Made by a program: the position numbers and the translations under genes
Shown: in pieces, positions 52,499 through 61,366 of the stretch
Position numbering within the stretch: the first letter of the stretch is position 1
Layout: each line of letters starts with the position of its first letter
Notes under the pieces: generated by a model
Databases searched by the model: none
The model's input: only the letters and a program-made list of their open reading frames with translations
Told to the model about the DNA's origin: nothing
Assembly: GCA_007827375.1 (NCBI GenBank)
Contig: VISH01000002.1
Coordinates: 3,311,001-3,375,000, forward strand
DNA: 64,000 nucleotides
From: Alteromonadaceae bacterium 2753L.S.0a.02
GTDB taxonomy: Bacteria; Pseudomonadota; Gammaproteobacteria; Pseudomonadales; Cellvibrionaceae
Direction: 5' to 3'

Positions 52499-53971
52499 AT
52501 GAGCCCCTCAAAACTTAACCTTGTCGATTTTTCACAGGCGAGCATACGCACCTTGCACCTTACCTGGTTCGCCTTCTTTCTCACCTTTGTTATGTGGTTT
52601 TCCCACGCGCCGATGAAGCCACTCATTATGGCAGCGTTCGATATGTCGGTAGCGCAATGGAAAGCCCTGTTAATACTCAATGTGGCGCTAACCATTCCAG
52701 CGCGTATTGTTATCGGAATTTTGGTGGATAAATTTGGCCCGCGCGCAGTTTACAGTGCGCTGCTCGTGATTTCCGGTTTTTTATGTATTGGTTTCGCGTT
52801 TTCAAACAGTTATGAACAATTAGCCATAATGCGTTTTGTGATGGGCTTTGCTGGCGCTGGATTTGTAATTGGCATACGCATGGTTGGTGAGTGGTTCCCG
52901 GCACGGCAAGTCGGCCTTGCTGAAGGCGTGTATGGTGGATGGGGCAATTTCGGTTCTGCCGCTGCGGCATTTACGCTACCCAGCCTGGCATTGCTTTATG
53001 GTGGTGACGACGGATGGCGCTATGCCATTGCAAGCACTGGGCTCATTGCGATTGTTTACGGTTTTTTCTTCTACCTGCGGGCACGCAATACGCCAAAAGG
53101 CTCCACCTATTTTAAGCCGAAAAAATCCGGCGGGCTCGAAGTTACCAGCCGTGGCGATTTTTACTTCTACCTCGCAATGAATATTCCCATGTATATCATC
53201 CTCGCGGTACTGGCGTGGAAACTGTCTCCCAGCGGTGTTGGCCTGTTGAGCACTGCGGCAACCGAGATCATGTACGGTGTATTAGTGGTTTTATGTATTT
53301 ATCAGTTTTCTCAAATCTACAAAGTAAACAAAGAAATGCTGAGCGAAGGCGCACCTGAACATGATAAGTATAAATTCAAACAGGTTGCCATTCTCGACTG
53401 GGCGTATTTCGTCACTTTCGGTTCTGAACTTGCCGTAGTATCGATGTTGCCCGCCTTTTTCTTGGAAACCTTTACCAGCCTTAGCTTGGTACAGGCCGGT
53501 GCCCTCGGTGCGGCATTCGCTTTTATGAACTTACTGGCACGCCCTGGTGGCGGTTACATTAGCGATAAATTTGGACGCCGAAAATCGTTGTCCATTTTTA
53601 TCTGTGGCCTCGCAATCGGCTATTTCATTCTTTCTCAGATCACAGCCGCTTGGGCAATTCCGGCTGCCGTGGTTGCCGTAATGTTTTGTTCTTTCTTCGT
53701 GCAAGCTGGTGAGGGCGCAGTATTCGCGATGGTACCACTGGTTAAACGCCGTATGACGGGTCAAATCGCCGGTATGGCTGGAGCCTACGGTAACGTTGGC
53801 GCAGTAACTTTCTTAACAATATACAGCTTTGTCGACGCAGGTACCTTTTTCATGATTATCGGCGCATGTGCCGCTGTCGTATTAGCAATTGTGCAATTTC
53901 TTGAAGAACCACAAGGCCATATGACAGAAGTACTACCCGACGGTACTGTGCAACAAATCGAGCTAACCTGA
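52499..53971 (+). CDS. narK: NarK/NasA-type nitrate/nitrite MFS transporter
   Basis: 490-aa, twelve-helix major facilitator. Nitrate-signature segments: 'MRFVMGFAGAGFVIGIRMVG' with the conserved Arg, 'EGVYGGWGNFGSAAAAFTLP' and 'GQIAGMAGAYGNVGAVTFLT'. The motif 'GILVDKFGPR' follows TM2. A cytoplasmic insert of about 60 residues lies mid-protein. GGAAGGA precedes the ATG. A sigma-54 promoter and NtrC-like site upstream suggest nitrate uptake for assimilation. The next gene is a PP2C-kinase fusion often found with such transporters. Symbol is family-level; nasA would be an equal choice. Confidence 0.92.
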   Translation: MSPSKLNLVDFSQASIRTLHLTWFAFFLTFVMWFSHAPMKPLIMAAFDMSVAQWKALLILNVALTIPARIVIGILVDKFGPRAVYSALLVISGFLCIGFAFSNSYEQLAIMRFVMGFAGAGFVIGIRMVGEWFPARQVGLAEGVYGGWGNFGSAAAAFTLPSLALLYGGDDGWRYAIASTGLIAIVYGFFFYLRARNTPKGSTYFKPKKSGGLEVTSRGDFYFYLAMNIPMYIILAVLAWKLSPSGVGLLSTAATEIMYGVLVVLCIYQFSQIYKVNKEMLSEGAPEHDKYKFKQVAILDWAYFVTFGSELAVVSMLPAFFLETFTSLSLVQAGALGAAFAFMNLLARPGGGYISDKFGRRKSLSIFICGLAIGYFILSQITAAWAIPAAVVAVMFCSFFVQAGEGAVFAMVPLVKRRMTGQIAGMAGAYGNVGAVTFLTIYSFVDAGTFFMIIGACAAVVLAIVQFLEEPQGHMTEVLPDGTVQQIELT

Positions 53972-54011
53972 TTCAACGACAGCAAAACAAAACGGCATTG
54001 CTAAAAATTTT

Positions 54012-54034
54012 GCAGCCCTTCGGGGCTGCTTTTG
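54012..54034 (+). terminator. Intrinsic terminator between narK and the PP2C-kinase gene
   Basis: Stem GCAGCC / GGCTGC with a UUCG-containing loop, followed by TTTTGTTTT. It ends only 14 nt before the next ATG, so the downstream gene relies on read-through or an unseen promoter. Confidence 0.85.
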
Positions 54035-54047
54035 TTTTAATAAACCT

Positions 54048-55772
54048 ATGAACCATCTTGTATCATCACTAAAAGTTTCGCTTGCTCAATACAGTGACAA
54101 GGGACCAAAACCCGAGAACCAGGATACCGTTGGCGCGCGCGTTCCATCGCAAGAACAAATCGCTGAACTGGCCACAAAAGGTATCGCGCTGGCGGTGGCC
54201 GATGGAGTTAGCAGCAGCCCTTCTGCACGACAAGCCAGCCAGGCGGTTATTACCGGTTTTCTCACCGACTATTACGCCACTCCCGATACCTGGCGCACGC
54301 AGCAATCGGCGATGCAGGTAATTCGTTCGCTCAACCAATATTTATGGGGACAGAGTCAAAACAGCGTGCGTGAGGAAGGCCATCTCACCACTTTCAGCGC
54401 ACTCATATTAAAAGGCGATAAATTTTTTACCTTTCACGTTGGCGATAGCCGCATTTACCGCCTACGCGATCAGCAACTCGAACAACTCACCCGTGACCAC
54501 ACACAAAAAATCGATAAAAAGACCACTTATCTCAGTCGCGCCATGGGTGCAGATATCTCGGTTGAAGTGGATATGCTGTGCGAGGAATTACAGCAGGAAG
54601 ACGTTTTTATTCTCACCACAGATGGCATCCACGATGCCATTCCACCCGATACCTTCAAAGCGTTGATATGCGCGCATCACACAGATCCGGAACGACTGAT
54701 CAACGAATCACGCAGTGCCGCATTGGAACACAACACCCAAGACAATCTCAGTATTCAGGTTGTTAGAGTCGAACACATAGGTACACCCACTCAAAACGAT
54801 GCGGTTGCTGCGCTTTCAAGCTTACCTTTTCCTCCATTATTACAACCGGGCCAAAAACTGGATGGCCTGACGATACAAAAAATTGTTCACGAATCGGAAC
54901 GTAGTCAGGTTTATAAGGTGGTGACCGAGGCGGGCTTGCCGCTTATTATGAAAACGCCTTCGATAAACTATGAAGATGATCCCGCCTACATTGAGCGTTT
55001 CGTGATGGAATCCTGGATTGGTTCACGCATCCAAAACGCCCACGTTGCGCGTGTCGTGGCACCACCTAAAGCCCGTAACTATTTGTACTACCTTACTGAA
55101 TATGTTGCAGGCCCAACACTCGAACAAATTATCCGAGAACGGGCTCCTCTCGCTATTCCCGATGCTATTGAATTAATCGAACAAATGATAAAAGGCATTC
55201 GCGGTTTCCATCGTAAAGACACTCTTCATCAGGATATCAAACCCGCCAACGCCGTTGTTGGTAAACACGGTGCGATCATCATCGATTTCGGGTCTTGCTG
55301 GGTGGCCGGTATTCAAGAAGTGGGGGCAGCTTTCACGCGCGATACCATTTTGGGGACCTTGAGTTACTCTGCACCGGAATACCGTTATGGTGGCACGGTG
55401 GGACAGCGTTCAGATCAATTTTCGCTGGCAGTGTTACTTTACGAGATGCTTACCGGTAAACAGCCCTACGGTGAAGCCTACGAAACCGCTAACAATATTA
55501 AAGCGTTTCAGAGACTGGTTTATCACCCCGCGCGGCGTCACAACCCTTTGGTACCCCTGTGGTTGGATAAAGCCCTTCAGAAAGCTTTAAGCATACATCC
55601 CAACAATCGTTACCCCGCTCTTTCCGAATGGTTACTTGATTTAAAAAGGCCCAACCCCATTTGGTTAACGCCTCAAGAAATACCGCTTATTGAGCGCAAC
55701 CCCGTTCTCGTTTGGCAAATTTTGGCCGCTGGCGGCTGGCTTGCTGCACTGGCATTGCTTATCAAAGGGTAG
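54048..55772 (+). CDS. PP2C phosphatase-Ser/Thr kinase fusion protein
   Basis: 574 aa with two opposed activities. Residues about 10-240 form a PP2C domain ('GPKPENQDTVGARV', 'ALAVADGVSSSPSA', 'FHVGDSRIYRL', 'LTTDGIHDAI', 'DNLSIQVVRV') with its metal Asp residues. Residues about 275-540 form a Hanks kinase ('LIMKTPS' Lys, 'HQDIKPANAVV' catalytic loop, 'IIDFGSCWVAG', 'GTLSYSAPEYR'). One C-terminal membrane helix ('WQILAAGGWLAALALLIKG'). The family is known from nitrate-assimilation loci and probably tunes transporter or enzyme activity by reversible phosphorylation; the substrate here is not known. It follows narK by 76 nt with a terminator in between. Confidence 0.92.
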   Translation: MNHLVSSLKVSLAQYSDKGPKPENQDTVGARVPSQEQIAELATKGIALAVADGVSSSPSARQASQAVITGFLTDYYATPDTWRTQQSAMQVIRSLNQYLWGQSQNSVREEGHLTTFSALILKGDKFFTFHVGDSRIYRLRDQQLEQLTRDHTQKIDKKTTYLSRAMGADISVEVDMLCEELQQEDVFILTTDGIHDAIPPDTFKALICAHHTDPERLINESRSAALEHNTQDNLSIQVVRVEHIGTPTQNDAVAALSSLPFPPLLQPGQKLDGLTIQKIVHESERSQVYKVVTEAGLPLIMKTPSINYEDDPAYIERFVMESWIGSRIQNAHVARVVAPPKARNYLYYLTEYVAGPTLEQIIRERAPLAIPDAIELIEQMIKGIRGFHRKDTLHQDIKPANAVVGKHGAIIIDFGSCWVAGIQEVGAAFTRDTILGTLSYSAPEYRYGGTVGQRSDQFSLAVLLYEMLTGKQPYGEAYETANNIKAFQRLVYHPARRHNPLVPLWLDKALQKALSIHPNNRYPALSEWLLDLKRPNPIWLTPQEIPLIERNPVLVWQILAAGGWLAALALLIKG

Positions 55773-55855
55773 CCTATTAGCCCCTCGTCTTTATATGTCG
55801 GGTTAATCGCTGTGCTTTGCTATACTTTTTGGAATACTCCTTAAATGGTGGTTCA

Positions 55856-57013
55856 ATGCTCGCCCGACTTCGCGCCTGGTTTACCAACAATGACGAATAT
55901 GAATCGCAGATAGCTGCACTCAATGCTGAGAATTTGCGTTTAAAGAAAGACCTTAATTTATACCGCAAAATTAAAGACGTGGCCGATATGAAACACGTCA
56001 ATTTAGTGTGCGCGCAAGAGCAACAGGAACGCCTGCAAAATCTCTGGATAGAAAGCGCCGACACCCTTGAAACCATTCGCACTAGCATGGCGGAAACTGC
56101 GCACACAGCCTTCGAGCAGAGAGCTCAACTCGCCGAATCATCCGTTAATTACCAGCAGATCAAATCCATTCTGACTAATATCAGCGAATCGCTGCTGGTG
56201 ATGGATGATAAAACAGCCAGAGTCACAAATGGCGTTGCAGAATTGACGGCAGTAGGCTCTCAAATCGACAGTTTTGTTGAGCAGATAAAAGCTATCTCGG
56301 ACCAAACTAATTTACTCGCCCTGAATGCTGCGATTGAAGCAGCTCGCGCCGGCGAGCAAGGTAGAGGCTTTGCTGTGGTGGCTGATGAAGTGCGTGCTCT
56401 CGCACAAAAATCTGCACAGGCATCTTCAGAAATTTCTGAATTAATTCACACCATAAACAACAAAACAGACCATGTTGCGGAGTGCATTTCAGAAACTGGC
56501 AGCACCGTTCGTCAGACCAGTCAGGCCACCCGCAATATATCGGGTATCGTCGACGATTTCACAGCGCACGCGCAAAATATGGCACATACAATTTCAACAT
56601 CGGCAGAACGAGCATTTATTCAAACAGTAAAGTTGGATCATGTGGTGTGGAAAACAGAAGTGTACAAACGTTTTTGGGGTAAATCACAAAAACCGCTGGA
56701 AACGTTTACCGATCACACCCAATGCCGACTCGGCAAATGGTACTACGAAGGGGAAGGCAAATTATACTACAGTGCTTTGCGAAGCTTTAAAGCCATTGAA
56801 GCGCCCCATAAACAGGTACACACTGTAGGTATTGAAGCGCTGCAACAGTCAGATAATAATAACCCCGATGCTGCTTTTACAGCACTTCAACAAATGGAAA
56901 GTGCCAGCGAAAAAGTACTTGAACTGCTCTCGAGTATTGAACGCGATATATTGAGCAGCCATAAAAACAGCCTGGGTCAGGTGTTTTCTTCCAGCGATGC
57001 GGAATTATTTTAA
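55856..57013 (+). CDS. Soluble chemoreceptor with CZB zinc-binding domain
   Basis: 385 aa from ATG 55856; an upstream TTG frame from 55817 is not preferred. No membrane segment. A short N-terminal coiled coil ('YESQIAALNAENLRLKKDL') is followed by the MCP signalling hairpin ('LLALNAAIEAARAGEQGRGF', 'VVADEVRALAQKSAQAS'). A C-terminal CZB domain has the zinc pattern H..C.LG.W..G ('HVVWKTEVYKRFW', 'HTQCRLGKWYYEGEG', 'APHKQVH'). It should signal through CheA/CheW in response to a cytoplasmic stimulus; CZB domains are reported to sense zinc or oxidants. It is 84 nt after the PP2C-kinase gene, perhaps co-transcribed. Confidence 0.92.
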   Translation: MLARLRAWFTNNDEYESQIAALNAENLRLKKDLNLYRKIKDVADMKHVNLVCAQEQQERLQNLWIESADTLETIRTSMAETAHTAFEQRAQLAESSVNYQQIKSILTNISESLLVMDDKTARVTNGVAELTAVGSQIDSFVEQIKAISDQTNLLALNAAIEAARAGEQGRGFAVVADEVRALAQKSAQASSEISELIHTINNKTDHVAECISETGSTVRQTSQATRNISGIVDDFTAHAQNMAHTISTSAERAFIQTVKLDHVVWKTEVYKRFWGKSQKPLETFTDHTQCRLGKWYYEGEGKLYYSALRSFKAIEAPHKQVHTVGIEALQQSDNNNPDAAFTALQQMESASEKVLELLSSIERDILSSHKNSLGQVFSSSDAELF

Positions 57014-57034
57014 CTTCTGTAAATACAGTAAAAG

Positions 57035-58126
57035 TTAGGCTGACTTGGCAAACGCATAAGGCGTGCTGTTTTTTATAAAGCTCTGTACATCCTTTACTTC
57101 AACGGCTTGCCACAACTGTTGAATCAGTTGCTCTTTTTTTGATGCATCTTGCCAACCCCGCTGCGCAATCCACTCCGCAATAGCCTTGGCAACATTGGGG
57201 TAGTTAACGTGGCGACCCGAAAATTCATTTAACCATTTCGACACAATTCGGCTGTCTAAAAAGTCCATTGTCATGGCCAAATCCAATTGTTGCATCGCCT
57301 CAGCATTGGAAAGCTGTTCTAACTGACCAAGCAACGGTTTCACCAACAATTTTTTCCCCATGTGCAACGCTTCACTTGAAAGTTCAAAACCGGCGTTACA
57401 AATAACACCGGCCGACGTTGCAAGATCATATTTAAAGCCATCGCGAGAAAGCGGTTTTAACTTAATATGACCCAGACTTTCGTATTCCGGGAAGGGCCCA
57501 TAATAGGCAAAGGTGTACTCTTTGAAAGGCTCCAGCAATTGGATGACATCATCGGCCTCTTCAAAGCCGAGGTATACCAATATTTTTTTCTCATCCACCG
57601 GGTCGTTAATATGATCAATGTCCACAATCGGTGGCAGAATTGGCTGATTGAAATGATGCCAATGCAATCCCAGGCTTTCAGCTACAGGGGCAAAATAATC
57701 CATAATTTTTTTGCCTACGAAACTGTCACCTCGACGCGGCACATCATATTTAAAAGCATATTGGTGGCCGATTCCCAGGCAGGTTTTACCAGCTCGCCGC
57801 GCCGCCCAGGCGGTCACCGGCTCGAAATCAGTAATCACCAAATCGTATCCACTTACATCCAGCGTACGAATGTCTTTCCACAGCTGTCGCAAGCTCGCTT
57901 CCTGAAATGTACGAAATATTTTTACGTTACCGGAATCGTGTACAAATGTGAGGCCGCGATAACACTGCCAATCACCAAATTCCTCCATATCAAAATATTT
58001 GTCTCGCTCGCGCCCCGAGAAGATGTAGTCGACATCGACGCCACAGGCCTTGAGATATTTATTGAGCGCGCGCGCGCGACTTATATGGCCGTTACCAGTT
58101 CCCTGGACACCAAAAAGAACTTTCAT
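57035..58126 (-). CDS. MJ1255/VC2487-type glycosyltransferase
   Basis: 363 aa, GT-B-like. 'VLFGVQGTGNGHISRARALN' at the start gives the GxGxGH motif of the MurG/MJ1255 group. The C-terminal half has 'VICNAGFELSSEALHMGKKLLVKP', typical of the UDP-sugar site of this group. The acceptor is unknown; lipid-linked glycans are likely since the gene pairs with a PAP2-type phosphatase 26 nt upstream. Cytoplasmic or membrane-associated. Confidence 0.85.
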   Translation of the reverse strand: MKVLFGVQGTGNGHISRARALNKYLKACGVDVDYIFSGRERDKYFDMEEFGDWQCYRGLTFVHDSGNVKIFRTFQEASLRQLWKDIRTLDVSGYDLVITDFEPVTAWAARRAGKTCLGIGHQYAFKYDVPRRGDSFVGKKIMDYFAPVAESLGLHWHHFNQPILPPIVDIDHINDPVDEKKILVYLGFEEADDVIQLLEPFKEYTFAYYGPFPEYESLGHIKLKPLSRDGFKYDLATSAGVICNAGFELSSEALHMGKKLLVKPLLGQLEQLSNAEAMQQLDLAMTMDFLDSRIVSKWLNEFSGRHVNYPNVAKAIAEWIAQRGWQDASKKEQLIQQLWQAVEVKDVQSFIKNSTPYAFAKSA

Positions 58127-58152
58127 TTATCTTTTTTTCTCTTATGTTGAAC

Positions 58153-58665
58153 CTAAATGATCTCGATTAATAACAGACAAATCGTGTGGCCAAGCAACGC
58201 GCCAGCCATAACATCGGTGGGGAAATGGACACCCAGCATCACCCGCGCGGCACCGACACTGGCAGCCCAGGGGTACAACACCCAGGCCATCCAGGGCAGC
58301 GCCCATGATAAAGCACATGCCATTAGAAATGCGGCTGATGTGTGACCAGAGGGGAAGCTGAATTGGTCGGAAGGAACAATGGCACTTTTGAATCCAGGAA
58401 TTGCCGCTGCCGGCCGATTGCGACGAAACAGCGACTTGAAGACAAAATACAATGCTCGTTCGATTAGAAACGCCAGCGCTAACAACTGGGCCATGGTCCA
58501 GTTTTGCTGGGCAATAAACACCAACCCAATAGCCACATACATTGGGCCATCGGCAGTAAAGGAGATGTAGCGACTCAGGCGCACGGCCAAGTCACGGCGT
58601 TTGCGTCGTAAACACCAGTCAAATGTAATCAGGTCAATTTGATGTATATTTTGCAGCAAACGCAT
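58153..58665 (-). CDS. PAP2-family membrane phosphatase
   Basis: 170 aa from ATG 58665, which has GGAGGG upstream; the ATG 15 nt earlier lacks a ribosome site. PAP2 motifs: 'KSLFRRNRP' (KX6RP), 'FPSGHTSAAF' (PSGH) and 'SVGAARVMLGVHFPTDVMAG' (SRX5HX3D-like, with Ala-Arg at the start). Four to five membrane helices. It likely removes phosphate from a lipid phosphate or undecaprenyl pyrophosphate. First gene of a two-gene operon with the glycosyltransferase. Confidence 0.9.
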   Translation of the reverse strand: MRLLQNIHQIDLITFDWCLRRKRRDLAVRLSRYISFTADGPMYVAIGLVFIAQQNWTMAQLLALAFLIERALYFVFKSLFRRNRPAAAIPGFKSAIVPSDQFSFPSGHTSAAFLMACALSWALPWMAWVLYPWAASVGAARVMLGVHFPTDVMAGALLGHTICLLLIEII

Positions 58666-58798
58666 TTCGGTACCCTCCATTTGTACCGAGGTTAGACCCC
58701 AACAATGACAGGTATATGAGACTATTATTACAAGATTATTACAAGTGCATTTGGAAACATTTTTTGCGTCAGCTTGTGATGCAATGCGCTAGAGCCCG

Positions 58799-59470
58799 TT
58801 AACACCAAGACAGTTGCCCCGCCGGATTCTCCAGTAACTCGCGAATATTTGCCTCAATAATGCGGTAACCCACATTCCCAGCCAGTTTTTGCCGCCCCTC
58901 ATTAAATATCAGCGTCGGGCTGGAATTTACACCCTGCTCCACAGCTTGAGCATTGTTATTGCAAACGACGGCGTGGGCGCGGCCGGAATCTATGGCCTGC
59001 TCCAGTTTTACGGTTTCCAGCCCGGATTCCTCAGCAATCGCCAACAATTCGGCACGACTTGAAACATCGCGGGTTTGTACAAAGAAAGCCTCACGCACAC
59101 TGTTCATATAACTTGCCATGCTGCCGGGAGCCAAGGCTCCTTCACTTTCCAACAGTTGTGTGGCACTTAAAAACAAATGCGCCGGCAGTGAGGATTGCGG
59201 AGTATTTTTCACCCAGACATCCTTCGCCACTTTAAGGTGCTCAAATCGTTCAGCGACCGACAACACATGCTCACCATACGCCGCAATACCGCCACGATGC
59301 GCCCAGCTCTTCTGCATTTTTCCCGGCACATCACCAAAAACAGGGAAAAAGTGGAATTTAACATCGACCCTTTCAGCGTATTCTGATATCAATTCCGCCA
59401 CGCGAACCTGAGAAACATAGGCCCAAATACACAATACATCGGAATAATGATCCACTTGGATAACTGCCAT
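58799..59470 (-). CDS. DsbA-fold protein (FrnE/HCCA-isomerase-like)
   Basis: 223-aa thioredoxin-fold protein with helical insertion. The N-terminus 'VDHYSDVLCIWAYVSQVRV' is aligned with the CPWC region of FrnE-like proteins, but only one Cys is present. 'GVNSSPTLIFNEGRQKLAG' gives the cis-Pro loop. The missing second Cys argues for a glutathione-linked isomerase or transferase rather than a dithiol oxidase. No signal peptide, so cytoplasmic. It lies 12 nt after the ROK kinase gene on the same strand; a shared pathway is not evident. Confidence 0.8.
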   Translation of the reverse strand: MAVIQVDHYSDVLCIWAYVSQVRVAELISEYAERVDVKFHFFPVFGDVPGKMQKSWAHRGGIAAYGEHVLSVAERFEHLKVAKDVWVKNTPQSSLPAHLFLSATQLLESEGALAPGSMASYMNSVREAFFVQTRDVSSRAELLAIAEESGLETVKLEQAIDSGRAHAVVCNNNAQAVEQGVNSSPTLIFNEGRQKLAGNVGYRIIEANIRELLENPAGQLSWC

Positions 59471-59482
59471 AAGCTCCTCGTT

Positions 59483-60379
59483 TTATGCGTTTTTAGCCAA
59501 TTCAATCGCGCCAACAATACCCGCTTTATCGCCTAATTCAGGCGGCACAATATAGTCTCTAATATTGTGCACAATGGCGCGATGTTTAATATAGCCCTGT
59601 AACGTTTGTTGTGTGGCGTGGCGGATTTTCTCAAACAGATGTTCTTGTTCCATCACCCCGCCGCCTAAAATGATGCGCTGTGGCGACAAGGTACAGATGG
59701 TATTCACCATCGCCATACTCACATAATACGCCTGGAGCTCCCAGGCAAAATGATCTTGCGGGAGTTCCTGCGCCGGCCTCTGCCAGCGCTCTTCAAGGGC
59801 AGGGCCAGATGCTAAACCCTCAAAGCACAAATCCCCGTGAAACGGACATTTCCCGGGGTAATTATCGCTCGGGTGCTTGGGCAGCATGCAATGCCCCAAT
59901 TCCGGGTGTACCAGACCATGCAGTGCTTGCCCGCCAACGATCACACCACCACCAATGCCGGTTCCCAGAGTAAAATACACATAGGTTTGTAGCCCTCTTG
60001 CGGCACCCCAGCGGCCTTCGGCCAATGCAGCACCGTTTACATCGGTATCGAAACCTACCGGCACCGCGAGCACACCACCCAGCGCGGTGACAATATCGGT
60101 GTTGGCCCATCCAGGCTTAGGAGTCGAGGTAATCTGCCCAAAAGTCGGCGATTCGGGTTTCAAATCTAAGGGCCCAAAAGAGGCTATCCCTAAAGCTTTT
60201 AACCGGTGTTTGTAGGGCGTAAAAAATTCAATGGCACGACCCAGGGTTTCCGCTGGTGTGCTTGTTGGAAAGCGGATTTCCGTTAAATCATTCGGGCCAC
60301 ACCCAACGGCGCACACAAATTTAGTGCCGCCAGCCTCGACACCGCCATATAAATCTGCAGCTGTATTGAAATTTGCCAT
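59483..60379 (-). CDS. ROK-family sugar kinase, fructokinase-like
   Basis: 298 aa. ATP site 'YGGVEAGGTKFVCAVG' at residues about 11-26. ROK motifs: 'TDVNGAALAEGRWGAARG', 'YFTLGTGIGGGVIVGG' and the zinc motif 'HPELGHCMLPKHP...CPFHGDLCFEGLASGPA'. 'GIASFGPLD' and 'PKPGWAN' are typical of the fructokinase/mannokinase branch. It would phosphorylate fructose or mannose after import, which suits a strain that degrades mannan. Divergent from imuA. Confidence 0.9.
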   Translation of the reverse strand: MANFNTAADLYGGVEAGGTKFVCAVGCGPNDLTEIRFPTSTPAETLGRAIEFFTPYKHRLKALGIASFGPLDLKPESPTFGQITSTPKPGWANTDIVTALGGVLAVPVGFDTDVNGAALAEGRWGAARGLQTYVYFTLGTGIGGGVIVGGQALHGLVHPELGHCMLPKHPSDNYPGKCPFHGDLCFEGLASGPALEERWQRPAQELPQDHFAWELQAYYVSMAMVNTICTLSPQRIILGGGVMEQEHLFEKIRHATQQTLQGYIKHRAIVHNIRDYIVPPELGDKAGIVGAIELAKNA

Positions 60380-60460
60380 GTTTTACGTGCAAGTGAATAC
60401 CGTTCCCGCAAGTATACCGCGACTCACAAATTCATACTTGCGAGACCTCCGGTTTCGGTA

Positions 60461-60480
60461 TACTGTATATTAATACAGTT
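60461..60480. promoter_or_regulatory. LexA (SOS) box
   Basis: TACTGTATATTAATACAGTT contains CTGT-N8-ACAG, the full LexA consensus. It lies 53 bp upstream of imuA, overlaps a TATACT -10-like hexamer and would repress imuA-imuB until DNA damage. Confidence 0.92.
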
Positions 60481-60532
60481 ATCTCTATTTTGCTTATACA
60501 TTCACTGTTCTACTCATACATGTTGTACGGCT

Positions 60533-61357
60533 ATGAAACCCAAAGTACCGCAAACTTCATCCACCCCATTGGAGCAGCTACTGCAACGTGGTGATGTATG
60601 GCGTGGGCAGTCGCAGCGGTTTTTGGCAAAAGCGGCGGTCGATAGCGGTCACGAGGCGCTCAACGAGCTACTGCTCAACAAAGGCTGGCCAGTCTCAAGC
60701 CTCATAGAAATTTGTCAACCCGCCGCCGGCCATGGCGACTGGCTATTACTGGCACCGGCAATAAAACACCAGTTACAACAACACCCTTACAGCCACATCG
60801 TGCTGCTCAACCCGCCGGCCATGCCCTTTGCCCAGGGGCTGCTGTTTGCCGGCATTTCGTTAGAACAACTACTGGTGGTGCAAATTGCCAATAAGAACGA
60901 TTTTATTGCCAGTTTTGTAGAGTTGGCTCGTGCCAGCAGTTGTTGCCTACTTATGGCCTGGCAACCCAAACACACCCTCAGTTACACCGAGCTACGCAAA
61001 TGCCAGCTGGCCACCGCCGATGGCGGCGGGCTCTATGTGCTATTTCGCCACCTGCAGGCACGCCAGCAAAACTCACCAGCGGCACTGCGATTGCTTTTGG
61101 CTTTAGACAGCGAATGTTTAAAAGTTCAGATTGTAAAGCAACGAGGTCAGCTACAACCCATGACGTCCAGCATTCAACTGGCGCTGCCGCCTCATTTACT
61201 GTCGCAACTGCCGCACCGTCAACTGGCGAGCGACGCGCCGGTACACACCCACGCCGCGGTTAACGATCAGGTTTTTATGCGCTACCAACCGCGACGCAAT
61301 GTACTGGCGCTAAACATAAGCCATGGCCGCCCCATACGTGTTAAGCGCGGTGCCTAG
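60533..61357 (+). CDS. imuA: ImuA, SOS mutagenesis accessory protein
   Basis: 274-aa RecA/SulA-like protein. 'LNKGWPVSSLIEICQPAAGHG' at about residues 49-70 and 'HIVLLNPPAMPFAQGL' match the ImuA pattern. The Walker A loop is degenerate (no GKT), as usual for the family. ImuA works with ImuB and RecA in damage-induced translesion synthesis. A LexA box is upstream and imuB follows at 9 nt. Confidence 0.92.
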   Translation: MKPKVPQTSSTPLEQLLQRGDVWRGQSQRFLAKAAVDSGHEALNELLLNKGWPVSSLIEICQPAAGHGDWLLLAPAIKHQLQQHPYSHIVLLNPPAMPFAQGLLFAGISLEQLLVVQIANKNDFIASFVELARASSCCLLMAWQPKHTLSYTELRKCQLATADGGGLYVLFRHLQARQQNSPAALRLLLALDSECLKVQIVKQRGQLQPMTSSIQLALPPHLLSQLPHRQLASDAPVHTHAAVNDQVFMRYQPRRNVLALNISHGRPIRVKRGA

Positions 61358-61366
61358 AGGTTTGAT

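Noticed and set aside
57018..57029. CTGTAAATACAG palindrome as a second LexA box
   Set aside because: The spacing between CTG and CAG is 6, not 10, and it lies between two convergent gene ends, where no promoter is expected.
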